Shown here piece after piece: positions 40,759-49,998 of a stretch of DNA of 64,000 nucleotides. How positions within the stretch are numbered: the first letter of the stretch is position 1; each line of letters starts with the position of its first letter. Below the pieces are notes generated by a model that did not search any database, was not told where the DNA came from, and saw only the letters and a program-made list of their open reading frames with translations. This DNA comes from Stentor coeruleus (Eukaryota > Ciliophora > Heterotrichea > Heterotrichida > Stentoridae), in contig MPUH01000075.1 in NCBI GenBank assembly GCA_001970955.1, forward strand, positions 54,936 through 118,935, written 5' to 3'. A program made the position numbers and the translations under genes.

Positions 40759-42198
40759 TTATTCAGCTAAACTTTTAATCAAGTCAATAAACTCTTTTTT
40801 GTCTATAGTTTTTTTCTTATCAAATCTTCCTTTAATTTCAAAATTACAATCCTCCTTAAGTTCTAAAGGACCTATAACTTTTTCAATATCATTCAAATCA
40901 ACTATTCCATCACCATCTTCATCAAATTTTTCAAATGCCCCACCTATCAACTCATTAGAAAACAAGCATTGATGGTCTGAACAAGCCATTATAAACTCTG
41001 TGAATTCAATAAAATTATTGTTGTTATAGTCGAAGTCTTTGAAGAAATTTATAGTTTTTTTCTTTGCATCATCATCTGGATGGAGTTTTTTAAGTTCATT
41101 TTCAAGTTCATGAGGCTCTATTTTACCATTTCCATTAGTATCAATTTCTCTAAAGGCATTTGAAAGTGTACAGAAATCTTTACTTTTTAATAAGCAAGAT
41201 ACAATATACATAAAAACTCCTTGTGCAAGTTTGCTTTTTAACGGTTTTGAGCATATATTTATCGGTATCCCAGTGTTCTGCGTTTTACTCTTAGCATTTC
41301 GTTTAATCCATGGATGCTGTAAAGCATCCTTAGCTGATATCCTCCTAGAAGGATTAATTTCTAAAAGTTGTCTAGCGAAATCTAACATCAAAAGACTTTG
41401 TCCAGGCATAGTTTTAGCATTTATTCTCAACGGGCAATCAATAATCTGATTAACGATTTCCTTAACATTTTTACCTGAATAAGGTGCTAATCCTGTTACC
41501 ATCACATATAATACAACCCCTAAGCTCCATATATCAACTTTTTCATCATAATATCCTAACAGTACTTCTGGAGCTAGATAAAAGGGTGATCCAAAAACCC
41601 CTTCTGCGATTTTATTTTTATCTAAATAGCATGCACTACCGAAATCTGCAACTTTAACATTCCATGTTTCTGAAGATTCTATAAGGATATTTTCAGGCTT
41701 AATATCTCGATGGACAATTTGTTTATCATGAAAATATGCTATACCAGATAATATTTGATAAATTATATCTGCGATTCGAGTTTCATCTCTTAGATTTGGA
41801 CCAAGTTTTTGGAAGAGGTTACCTCCTTCGCAGTACTCAAGAGCTAAAAAATAATTTTCTTTATCCTCAAAAATCTCGAAGCATTTTAATACATTAGGAT
41901 GGTCTAAGGTTCTGAGTAATTTCATTTCAATTATCATAAACTCTGGGTTTAGTTGCTGAACAGCAAGCGGAGATTTGCGAATTATTTTTAGAGCTCTTTT
42001 TTGATTTGTAGGGTTATGGATAGCAAGTGCGACTTCAGAAAACCCTCCACTTCCAAGAATTTCAAGAATTTCATAATTATCTACAGTTGGGACGTTTCTT
42101 ACACCTAAGAATATTTCGGGTTCTAAACAAATGTTTTTGAGACGCCTAGCGATAGATTTTTTTGATCTAGAACTGCAAGTTATTATGCCACAGCCCAT
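40759..42198 (-). CDS. MGC-type calcium-dependent protein kinase (CDPK) 8 of the array
   Basis: A 479-aa protein on the minus strand. N-terminus MGCGIITCSSRSKKS (Gly2, Cys3, Cys8). Kinase domain about 42-300: LGSGGFSEV, Lys71, Glu91, HRDIKPEN Asp165, ADFGSAC Asp185, FGSPFYLAPEV, YDEKVDIWSLG (Leu replaces the Cys of its sisters). The junction is KSKLAQGVFMYIVSCLLKSK. EF-hand loops: 353-364 (DTNGNGKIEPHE), 390-401 (DYNNNNFIEFTE) and 426-437 (DEDGDGIVDLND); the fourth hand is degenerate. Exact length and EF spacing match kinase 6, so these two are direct paralogs that keep the ancestral CDPK layout. Confidence 0.9.
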   Translation of the reverse strand: MGCGIITCSSRSKKSIARRLKNICLEPEIFLGVRNVPTVDNYEILEILGSGGFSEVALAIHNPTNQKRALKIIRKSPLAVQQLNPEFMIIEMKLLRTLDHPNVLKCFEIFEDKENYFLALEYCEGGNLFQKLGPNLRDETRIADIIYQILSGIAYFHDKQIVHRDIKPENILIESSETWNVKVADFGSACYLDKNKIAEGVFGSPFYLAPEVLLGYYDEKVDIWSLGVVLYVMVTGLAPYSGKNVKEIVNQIIDCPLRINAKTMPGQSLLMLDFARQLLEINPSRRISAKDALQHPWIKRNAKSKTQNTGIPINICSKPLKSKLAQGVFMYIVSCLLKSKDFCTLSNAFREIDTNGNGKIEPHELENELKKLHPDDDAKKKTINFFKDFDYNNNNFIEFTEFIMACSDHQCLFSNELIGGAFEKFDEDGDGIVDLNDIEKVIGPLELKEDCNFEIKGRFDKKKTIDKKEFIDLIKSLAE

Positions 42199-43415
42199 TT
42201 AGTAATTTTAATGGCTTGGATTGTATAAATACATTAAAGAAGAAAATAATCAAATAATTTTCTGTTTATATATATAATAAAAAGCACTTTAATCAAAAAA
42301 TTATTCAAAAAGTAAAAGTGCATTTTATAATATGAGATTTTTAACTTTTTTATCTTTTGAGAACTGCTAATAATACTTTAGAATTTAGGTAATTCTTTCA
42401 GATAAACAACGTTTACTTTTTTTTAGATGAAACACTTTAATTTCTGTGTTTTCTGATATATTTAATCGCACTATAGTTAGAAATTTTACCTTCATATTTT
42501 TTGAAAAATATTATTAGTCAATTTCCCTGGGTATTATTCTACTGAAACCTAACAGGTATATTAGCTGCCAAGTTATATTTATCTTTAATCAATCGGGAAT
42601 TCAAAAACTTAATTTATGCATTGTACATAAAATAATATCAAATCCTTAAGTATATTGCTAATAATGAACAGCTAATTCAAAATATATTTTTATATTTTGA
42701 ATAAAGGACTGAGTATAATAGAATTGATTTAAAGCAAAAAATGAGATTATAAATTTTTTAATATGAAATAATTAGAATCTTGAGCATTGTGAATAAATAT
42801 GCAAGTATTGCCATAAATACTAAATTATTGTTAAAAATAGTATGGGATACAATAAAAAAACTTAAAAGTATTTCGTCCTTGAAGAAAATATGAACGTAGG
42901 ATTGTTCATTATAGAATATAAATAAACAACTAATAATCGGTAGGAAGTGATAGGAAAATTGATAATACAAAAGAATTTTCAATGCTAGTTTAAGATAAAG
43001 ATAATTTATATTCATAATGCCTAATGCAATATTTTGTCATGCAATATTTCCTTTATGACTTTGATTTTAGAAAATTTCTATTCAGAAAGGCAAATTCACC
43101 CTAAATTCTCTTATAAAATATCCTCATCCTGATTAAAATCATAATTCTTCTAAACAACAAAATACTTATCAAACCTCACCAAAACCAACTCAAACTTCTA
43201 AGCCCATAATAGCCTATATCACAATCCCATCATCTTTCATAATAAAAATTTCCAATATTTTAATCTAAAATACAAACTTTCCTATACTCTCAAGCCAAAA
43301 AAAAACTTTTCCTATATTCCCAAACAAAAATAGTAATTTTCCTTATATCTGAAACTAAAAATTACAAAATTTCCCTACAAAAATTATCTTTTCCTATATA
43401 AAACCCATAATCTAT
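42199..43415. other. Intergenic spacer right of the kinase array
   Basis: About 1.2 kb. A hydrophobic 85-codon frame at 42758-43015 (minus) looks like chance translation of AT-rich DNA. C-rich and G-poor at 43080-43415, next to the universal-stress-protein gene end. Confidence 0.5.
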
Positions 43416-44252
43416 TTAATTAAATTCTCTCATAACAACAACATTACAACTAGAATACTTGACAAAATTCTTCGCTATAGTCCCAGTCCTTTTTATCCCT
43501 TTTTCTTCCCCATTTTCTCCATAAGCTCCACACTAAATAGCCCAATACCACAACAAAATGTATTTTCCTATCAAATCTTTCTATAAAACTCATCACAGCT
43601 TGATGTACAACAAAATTCTCTATATCAATTTCATAATAATTTGGTATACACTATTTATCCTTACATCATTTACAGGCTCAGCATATCTTTCACATAAAGT
43701 TTCAGAACTTCCTTGTTTTCTTACATAAACTATTGATAAAGAGTCTCCTTGTTTTAAAAAATATTTCATGCTTATAAATGCTTTTACACATAAAATTGAC
43801 TGGTCTACACATAAAAGCCAATTGAAACTTGGGTTTCGGAAAGTGTCATTTTTTAAGAAAACTGTTGTACAAGGGCATTTTTCAAGAATATATGCCATCA
43901 TAAGATCACTGAATATAAAATACTTGTTACTAAAACCTATAGTAAATATTTTGCTTTTAGCAGCTTGAAGTAATTCTATAATTTCGACAAAAACATGTTT
44001 TTTTTCTTTACGTTGTAAGATAAGGTTGTAATCGTTTTGAGGAAGCTATGAAGATTTTACATGCATCATGAGGATTGACATTATAGTTTCTCGGAACTCA
44101 CGGTTAATTGGTTCTGAGGGTTCGTAAAAATGCATTGCATTTGCCCTGTCACCCATTGCAATAAACTCATGGAGGACTAGTTTCAGGTGGTTTAGGGACT
44201 TTTTAGAATCTTTTGTGGCTATGGAAAATGATATTTTTTCTCGAACTCGCAT
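43416..44252 (-). CDS. Tandem universal-stress-protein (USP) domain protein
   Basis: Four exons (44061-44252, 43665-44045, 43549-43650, 43416-43532), each a multiple of three, joined over introns of 15, 14 and 16 nt, give 263 aa. Two USP-like domains: domain 1 (about 5-128; KISFSIATKDSKKSLNHLKL...AKSKIFTIGFSNK...CPCTTVFLK) and domain 2 (about 135-263; FNWLLCVDQSILCVKAF...GDSLSIVYV...HFVVCGAYGENG...GTIAKNFVKYSSCNVVVMRE), ending in the typical 'G-x2-G-x9-GS-x8-S-x-C-x-V-V-V' pattern. Probably binds ATP or another nucleotide; the role in the cell is unknown. The start is the ATG at 44252, where the first USP strand begins. Confidence 0.75.
43533..43548 (-). other. 16-nt spliceosomal mini-intron
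   Basis: GTATTGGGCTATTTAG on the minus strand. Its removal gives KIHFVV|CGAYGENG, the conserved end of a USP domain. Confidence 0.82.
43651..43664 (-). other. Candidate 14-nt mini-intron
   Basis: GTAAGGATAAATAG on the minus strand. It is the shortest removal that brings EPVND into frame with CIPNYYEIDIENFVV. One base shorter than the usual size, so a missing base in the assembly is an alternative. Confidence 0.55.
44046..44060 (-). other. 15-nt spliceosomal mini-intron
   Basis: GTAAAATCTTCATAG on the minus strand. Its removal joins SILMMH to LPQNDYNLIL and avoids the in-frame TAG. Confidence 0.85.
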
Positions 44253-44620
44253 TGGTTTGTAATATTTATACTGTAGTAATTTTCAAGTGTGCTAACATAG
44301 ATAAATGGAACAATTCCTATATTTTCAAGGTTTCAACTCACACTTTATTAGTTCAAATATTGGGTTTCAATAAGAAATTATTGATACAGCTATAGTCAAT
44401 GAATATTGATAATTTACTAAGATTTTTAAAAATATACCTCTTATTACAAATCATAATCAATAATTTATTTTAAACTTAAGTATACCATCTGCTAATTAAC
44501 ACTTGTACCTATTTAATATAAAATCTCATCTACAAGTTTATCATAAAAGTAGTTAATCAAATAAAACCATGGCTGAGATCACAAATTTTATTTTTTAAAT
44601 AGTTGATGAGCAAAATCTTT

Positions 44621-45072
44621 ATGAGCCCTGCAAACAAAACCTCAAGAAAATTATATTCCCTAAATCAACTACGAAAAAATATAACTCAGTTTTATGAGGA
44701 AATAAAAATTAATCAAGAATGCATTTCTATAAAGATTATCTAAAGAAATCTTATAGAAACTTTTGTCAAATATGCTATGAACCTTTATTAGAAAAATTAA
44801 GTTCTTCCATCATGTAGGATTTATGAATTCTATAAAAATTGTCTTGTTCAGCATTTAGAATCACTTATAAAATATTCAAAAGTATCTCATATTTACTGCC
44901 TAAGAAATTTTGCTAAACTGATTTTTATAGTATTGATTATAAATAATTATATTATAAAATATTATTTGAACTAAGTTTGATGATAACGATATTGAAAAAA
45001 TAGTTTCAGAAAAAAATTTTGCTAAGCATATTAAATTTAAAAAAAAAGTTCTTTTCAATAAACATTTCCTAT
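44621..45072 (+). pseudogene. Decayed RBR-type (RING1-IBR) E3 ligase fragment
   Basis: Pieces in three reading frames line up in the order expected for an RBR protein: a helical start (SRKLYSLNQLRKNITQFYEE, near 44640), FCQICYEPLLEKLSSS (44760), IYEFYKNCLVQHLESLIKYS then VSHIYCL (44819-44902), and DDNDIEKIVSEKNFAKHIKF (from 44979), the last resembling the RING1-IBR linker 'I..LV...F.KY..F'. Each junction has stops or frame shifts, and no 15- or 16-nt intron repairs them. It lies between the USP gene and RRN3. Could be a gene with unusual introns; decay is more likely. Confidence 0.45.
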
Positions 45073-45231
45073 AAAAAACTTCAAAAATCATCAAAATCTA
45101 TAGCTATTATGCTTATACAACTAACTTCCTACAGTAGTAATACTACTAGCGCAATCATTCTTATCCATAATCTTCGTCTCATCAATCGAAAAGAACCTTT
45201 TTCTTGTAAAATACTCCTTAGGCAAGTCAAT

Positions 45232-45358
45232 ACTCATACACCTTCTCCTTTTTTTATGTTGAGTAAACAGTAAATTCTGGGCAAAGAACACTGACACTCA
45301 TACACCTTCTCCTTTTTTTATGTTGAGTAAACAGTAAATTCTGGGCAAAGAACACTGA
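45232..45358. repeat. 64-bp tandem duplication at the 3' end of RRN3
   Basis: The unit starting actcatacaccttctcctt at 45232 repeats at 45296. The length is not a multiple of three, so the copy changes the RRN3 C-terminal reading frame. Confidence 0.85.
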
Positions 45359-46684
45359 GCACAGTTTAAAATCAGGCATTTCTCCATGAAAAGGTAAATA
45401 CAAGCTACAAAAACACAAATCACCACAATACCCTGCCAAAGCAATAATCTCAGAATAATCAACTCCTTCATGTAAAGGGATATCTTTCATTATTCCATAC
45501 ATTTTTAATATTTTTTCAGTTTTTTTTCTTATCATTTCCTCTTGTAAATACTCACTTTTAAGAGCTAATAAGAATACTAAATACTTCATAACATTCTTAC
45601 AATGTTGGATTTTCAAAGGGTTTTTAGCTATTTTTATACAAAAATACAGCAAATGTTTTATACATATTATAGATAAATCAGGGTATACTAAAAGAAAGGA
45701 TATTGTATATGCTGCAGCTGCTGAGGTTTGTTTTAATGAATAAATTTCTTTTATAAGTAATGATAAAAATAGTTCTGAATTTGTTGATGAAAATGCACAA
45801 AGGTTAGGAATTATATGTTGGATGTATAAAGTTTGATATGTTGTTAGTATATGGGTTTTGAAAACTCCGAGAATATGTCTGAATATGCTTGGGGAATATG
45901 ATTTGTGAAGGAAATTCATGAATTGGGACATTAGGTGGTCGAACTTGTCTAGTTCGCCTTCACATTCGATTTCTAGAAGTTTTTCTATTGATAAAGAGAT
46001 TGTGTATTCGCTTATAGCAGGATATTTTTCAGTTATTGTTAGGAGGTTTTTCATATAAAATTTGATGGTTTTTATATCAGCACTACGATGAGGGCAGAAT
46101 ATTTGCAGTTGCTGGGTTAAATGTTTGATCATGAGAGGGTTGTCTTTTAAGACTTTTATAAGGATAATGATGATTTTGTCTTTGATTTCTTGGAGTTGAG
46201 CTATGGTTTCTTGCTCAGCAGCTGCTTCTTTGTGTTGGAGGAAACCTCGAATTGCTTTTATGTATGAGATATCAGCTGATTCTCCTTGTTTTTCGATCAT
46301 AAAACACATTGTCTCGTTTTCTCCATCATGATGGACGCCGATTAAAATGTTTGTAATATTTGAAAGCTTAATCAAAGCTGTAGGGTGGTAGCTAAAAAGT
46401 TCTTCAAGGAAATTTTTATCTTCATTAAGAACCTTATCGCCAATTTGATAGCGCTGTAAAATATTGAAGGCTGATCTTTTGATTTCAGATATATCTTGAT
46501 AAACTCGTCCATTGAGAAGCAGCACTGGATCTTTCTTAGGTACATTCAGCCTATGTAAAATTTACTCAAAAATGTTTTTAATCAATACTGTAATAAAATC
46601 TCTTATCTCTGGCGGGTTATTGCAAGATAGTATCTTATTTGAAGTTTTAGAAAGTTCAAGAACTGCTTCAGGGGTAGAGATCAT
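45254..46684 (-). CDS. RRN3: RRN3/TIF-IA, RNA polymerase I initiation factor
   Basis: Exons 46566-46684 and 45254-46550, joined over a 15-nt intron, give 471 aa. The true start is the ATG at 46684 (MISTPEAVLELSK). HEAT-like helices run throughout. The core matches RRN3: SIFRHILGVFKTHILTTYQT, QHIIPNLCAF, ELFLSLLIKEIYSLKQTSAA followed by AAYTISFLL, and HCKNVMKYLVFLLAL. RRN3 links RNA polymerase I to the rDNA promoter factor in the nucleolus. A 64-bp tandem duplication covers the end: the protein now finishes QHKKRRRCMSVSVLCPEF..., while one copy alone would read on as CMSIDLPKEYF... to a TAG at 45121-45123. Confidence 0.8.
46551..46565 (-). other. 15-nt spliceosomal mini-intron
   Basis: GTAAATTTTACATAG on the minus strand. 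Its removal joins LIKNIFE to LNVPKKDPVLLLNG and restores an ATG-started RRN3 frame. Confidence 0.87.
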
Positions 46685-47426
46685 ACTTATATAATATATT
46701 AATTATTATAAACCATTTCGATTCTTTGGATTTAAACTTTTTATTAGAAAAATGAATAATTTTATAACACTTTTACATAGAATTCGCTATTTTAATAACA
46801 TTTTTTGTTTTTATAGGATATACACTTGATTAAAGTTTATAAGAAGTTAATTAAAAAATGATAATTTAGTTTTAGTATTATTTTTTATAACAAGTTTCAT
46901 TATGTTATATGCTATGATAAAAAAAATATTATCAATCAGTTGAAGATATTTTTACTATATTATTTATCTCTATCCAAGTGTTTACGAATTATTAATGTTG
47001 TTATTAGTTTCTTGTACTATAAATTTCTTTATAAAATCTTTAATTAACCTTATCTCACAGTTTAATTTTTATAATTAACTAGTATAGTATTGCACAATTT
47101 AGAGCAATTCCAAGCTATCTAATTTATTTCCCTGAAGATACATTTAAAAGTATAATAAACTAATAATTTTATAACATTATAATATTATAACAATCTTCAA
47201 ATCTCATTAAAAAACTTCATATTTTCTCCACATCACAATTTCACCTTATAACCTAAAAATCCTAACTTCCTACTAAAGCCATATTAAAAACCCTCCCATA
47301 ATTTCTAAAATCCTAAACATAATTCAATACAAAAACCCACCTAAAACCCAAAAAAAAAAACTTTTAATTATCCTATTCTCAACATAAATCTTTCTTATCT
47401 TTACATAAACATAATAATCTTATATA
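46685..47426. other. Divergent intergenic spacer
   Basis: Between RRN3 (minus) and the next plus-strand gene. No gene seen. 47200-47420 is C-rich with very few G. Confidence 0.55.
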
Positions 47427-47870
47427 ATGAAAGATATAAACCGACAGACTTTTGTATATCCCCAAGTGCTTTATTTGAAATACTCTCCTCTCCTCCAAAT
47501 CCCTACAAAACCTCCCTCAATAATCAAATCCCAAGAAAAGCCTTATCTAAGCTTATTAGATTTTTCATCATATATAGGAAAAGACAAATTGCCCATGTCA
47601 AAAAGTTCAACCCAATACCTAGCCAATCTAAAAAAACTCAAAAAACCAAAAAAACGCATACGAAATAACAGTTCTTCTTATTCACATATAACAATACAAC
47701 ATAAACCTAACGAACCAAGACTAGTTTTAAAAAAAGTTTTTATAAAAACCGGCAGCAAAAACCGAATAGTCCAAACCAGAAACCATTCGCAAATCCCTAG
47801 AGAAAACCTGCCTTTTAATTCTTTTTCTAATAGAAACATAAGCAATTTAAAACATCTGAATTACAGCTAA
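47427..47870 (+). CDS. Small basic unknown protein
   Basis: 147 aa, strongly basic (for example LKKLKKPKKRIR, about 72-83), with no signal or membrane segment. The N-terminal third is Pro- and Tyr-containing and the rest polar and probably disordered. No family recognised. It starts after a G-poor leader, and the spacer to the next gene is only about 160 bp. Nuclear or cytoskeletal location is possible but not shown. Confidence 0.5.
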   Translation: MKDINRQTFVYPQVLYLKYSPLLQIPTKPPSIIKSQEKPYLSLLDFSSYIGKDKLPMSKSSTQYLANLKKLKKPKKRIRNNSSSYSHITIQHKPNEPRLVLKKVFIKTGSKNRIVQTRNHSQIPRENLPFNSFSNRNISNLKHLNYS

Positions 47871-48028
47871 TAATCATGGGTATTGATCGCATTATTAGTA
47901 AAATAAATATATAATGCTTATATCATAAACTGTATATACACATGATATACATTTTAATATGAAAAAAAAATTAGATTTTATGTATTTTATATATAGAAAT
48001 CTTTATAAGTTCATAAAGAAAAGGTAAA

Positions 48029-49084
48029 ATGGAAGAAAGTGTTACAGAGAAGATCTTAACAGCAGCTGGTCTTTCTAATGATTATTTAGCATTATTTATA
48101 AAACAACAAATTGAAGGTGAAGTTTGGTTTGAACTTAGTCAAGAGCATCTTCAGAGTATTGGTATTAGTAATAAATATCATGTTCAGCAGATTTTGAATA
48201 TGAGAAATACGCTTTTAGGTGTTACTGAGGCACAAAACTCAACTCAAGAAGAACTTAAGATTGCAAATACCCCAGAGCTCCATATATCATTAAATTCAGT
48301 AATCAGACTAGCAAGGTCGCAAACGAAAAATAAAACTGATAGCTCGGAAGTTGTTATGAGAAAAGTCAAGTCTTTAGATTTTTCAGGTAAAAAACTCACT
48401 CATATAGTAAACTTAGACTCTTGTATCACACTTCAATTCTTAAGTCTAAGCAGCAACTCAATCCAACAAATCAGTGGCTTATCATCTTTGAGACAACTCC
48501 GTATTTTATCCTTAGAATCAAATCTTATACAAAAACTTGAAAACCTCGAAAATTTAAACCTATTAGAAAAACTTTATTTAGATTACAATTATATTAGACG
48601 TATAGAAAACCTTGAAAATCAATCTCACCTTCAAGAACTTTCATTAAATCGTCAACAATTGTTAGGACCTTTAGAAATCGATGAAAATTCTGTTGTTGCG
48701 GTTTCTCATACTTTACATAAACTTGGCCTTGCTGGGAATCAACTTTCTGAAATAGGGACTTTATGGTATTTAGACAGTATTACAGAACTTGATTTGTCTA
48801 ATAATAATATACCTTTTTGTGAAGATTTATATAAAATACTTAGCTGTATGAAGTATCTTGCACAATTAAAACTTGTAGGTAATCCGGTGGCTAAAAGACA
48901 GAAATATAGAGATGAGATGATACTTTGGAGTAATAATCTTCAAGAATTGGATGATAAAAATATCCTTGCTAATGAAAAAGAGTACCTTTATAGGCTTAAA
49001 GGCAAGAGAGTTGGGACTTTCCCTAAAGCTAATAATGCTCCTGGGGTAGAACTTGAAGTTAAAGGTAATAGAATGAATAACTAA
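48029..49084 (+). CDS. SAM domain + leucine-rich-repeat protein (PPP1R42/SDS22-like)
   Basis: A 351-aa protein. Residues about 5-66 form a SAM domain (ILTAAGLSNDYLALFIKQQI, LSQEHLQSIGISNKYHVQQI). Residues about 115-290 are SDS22-type leucine-rich repeats (LQFLSLSSNSIQQISGLSSL, LRILSLESNLIQKLENLENL, LEKLYLDYNYIRRIENLENQ, ITELDLSNNNIPF). An LRR cap follows (LVGNPVAKRQKYRDEMILW then LQELDDKNI). The LRR part resembles PPP1R42/LRRC-type ciliary or PP1-binding proteins; the N-terminal SAM is not part of PPP1R42. Likely a scaffold. It converges with the next gene 23 bp away. Confidence 0.8.
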   Translation: MEESVTEKILTAAGLSNDYLALFIKQQIEGEVWFELSQEHLQSIGISNKYHVQQILNMRNTLLGVTEAQNSTQEELKIANTPELHISLNSVIRLARSQTKNKTDSSEVVMRKVKSLDFSGKKLTHIVNLDSCITLQFLSLSSNSIQQISGLSSLRQLRILSLESNLIQKLENLENLNLLEKLYLDYNYIRRIENLENQSHLQELSLNRQQLLGPLEIDENSVVAVSHTLHKLGLAGNQLSEIGTLWYLDSITELDLSNNNIPFCEDLYKILSCMKYLAQLKLVGNPVAKRQKYRDEMILWSNNLQELDDKNILANEKEYLYRLKGKRVGTFPKANNAPGVELEVKGNRMNN

Positions 49085-49107
49085 TAGTATTTAATAGGAA
49101 AAAATAT

Positions 49108-49974
49108 TTACATCTGGCCGATTTTCCCTGTGACAACCTTCTCATTATTTCTACCTGAAGGTTCTTTCCACTCATAAAATATTTTCGGCCTATAAACAAT
49201 AGGAATTTCTTTTTTACCACTTTCGCTTATAATCGGTTCTTTAATCTCACTAATATTAAAAATCTCCATAGTTGGTGATGTGTTTTCAAATATTGTATTC
49301 CTATGATGTTCTTTAATATTTGAAACTGGAGGAGTGATTTTTATATTTTTATTAGTTGGAGTTGCACATTGAACACGATGCATCCAATCAGGAGCAAGAT
49401 TAGAAACATTATGTACATTAAATTCATTTTTATCAAAAGGACTGAATTTCCCATAACGATTTTTCCTATTTTTAGACTTGCCTGATACATAAATCCATCC
49501 ATTTAGTTTGCTTAAGATTGTGATTTCACTGTTATCAGAAATATCACCTGATATAGGGCTTATAGGGATTTTAAACCAATCTGGACTTCCTTCAGATACG
49601 TTATTTGAGAACTCAAATGGGATTTTTTTTATGGTTTTTAGGTTTTTAAGTTGTGATTCATTGTTTGAATCCTTTTCATATTCCCCAAGTGCTGAAAAGT
49701 TGTTTGTATGTCTTTGTTTTGACTTAAGACATAGCGAATTTGCTCGTGAAGATTCGCTAATTACACATTACTCAAGGCCAGAGGTGATATTTTTCATACT
49801 ACTCCTTGGAGCTTTTTGTGCAGAAATTCCAGATGGTCTTACTGTACTTTTACTTCCTCTAGGGTTTCTTGTAGTTTTTTCTAATGAAAGGTTCTGAATT
49901 CTATGAGTTATTATAGGGAACTTAACTGTAGATTTTTTTTCACTACAGGAATCGTGTTGTTTTATTGAAGCCAT
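49108..49974 (-). CDS. Unknown basic protein with one mini-intron
   Basis: Exons 49772-49974 and 49108-49756, joined over a 15-nt intron, give 283 aa starting at ATG 49974 (MASIKQHDSC). Basic and polar with many Ser, Asn and Lys. A somewhat conserved-looking core lies near 130-190 (EGSPDWFKIPISPISGDISD; LSKLNGWIYVSGKSKNRKN; NLAPDWMHRVQC). No known domain. It starts only 25 bp from the end of the large CH/coiled-coil gene on the same strand. Confidence 0.6.
49757..49771 (-). other. 15-nt spliceosomal mini-intron
   Basis: GTAATGTGTAATTAG on the minus strand. Its removal joins TSGLD to ESSRANSLCLKSK and opens a continuous 283-codon frame. Confidence 0.85.
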
Positions 49975-49998
49975 ATCTATTATTCCAATTCTAACAGT

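Noticed and set aside
42525-42620. Coding-like minus-strand fragment (LIKDKYNLAANIPVRFQ) upstream of kinase 8
   Set aside because: Stops follow on both sides, no mini-intron rescues it and no family is recognised.
42758-43015. 85-codon hydrophobic minus-strand frame
   Set aside because: Its Ile/Leu/Phe/Tyr-rich content is what random AT-rich DNA yields; no family and no supporting skew.
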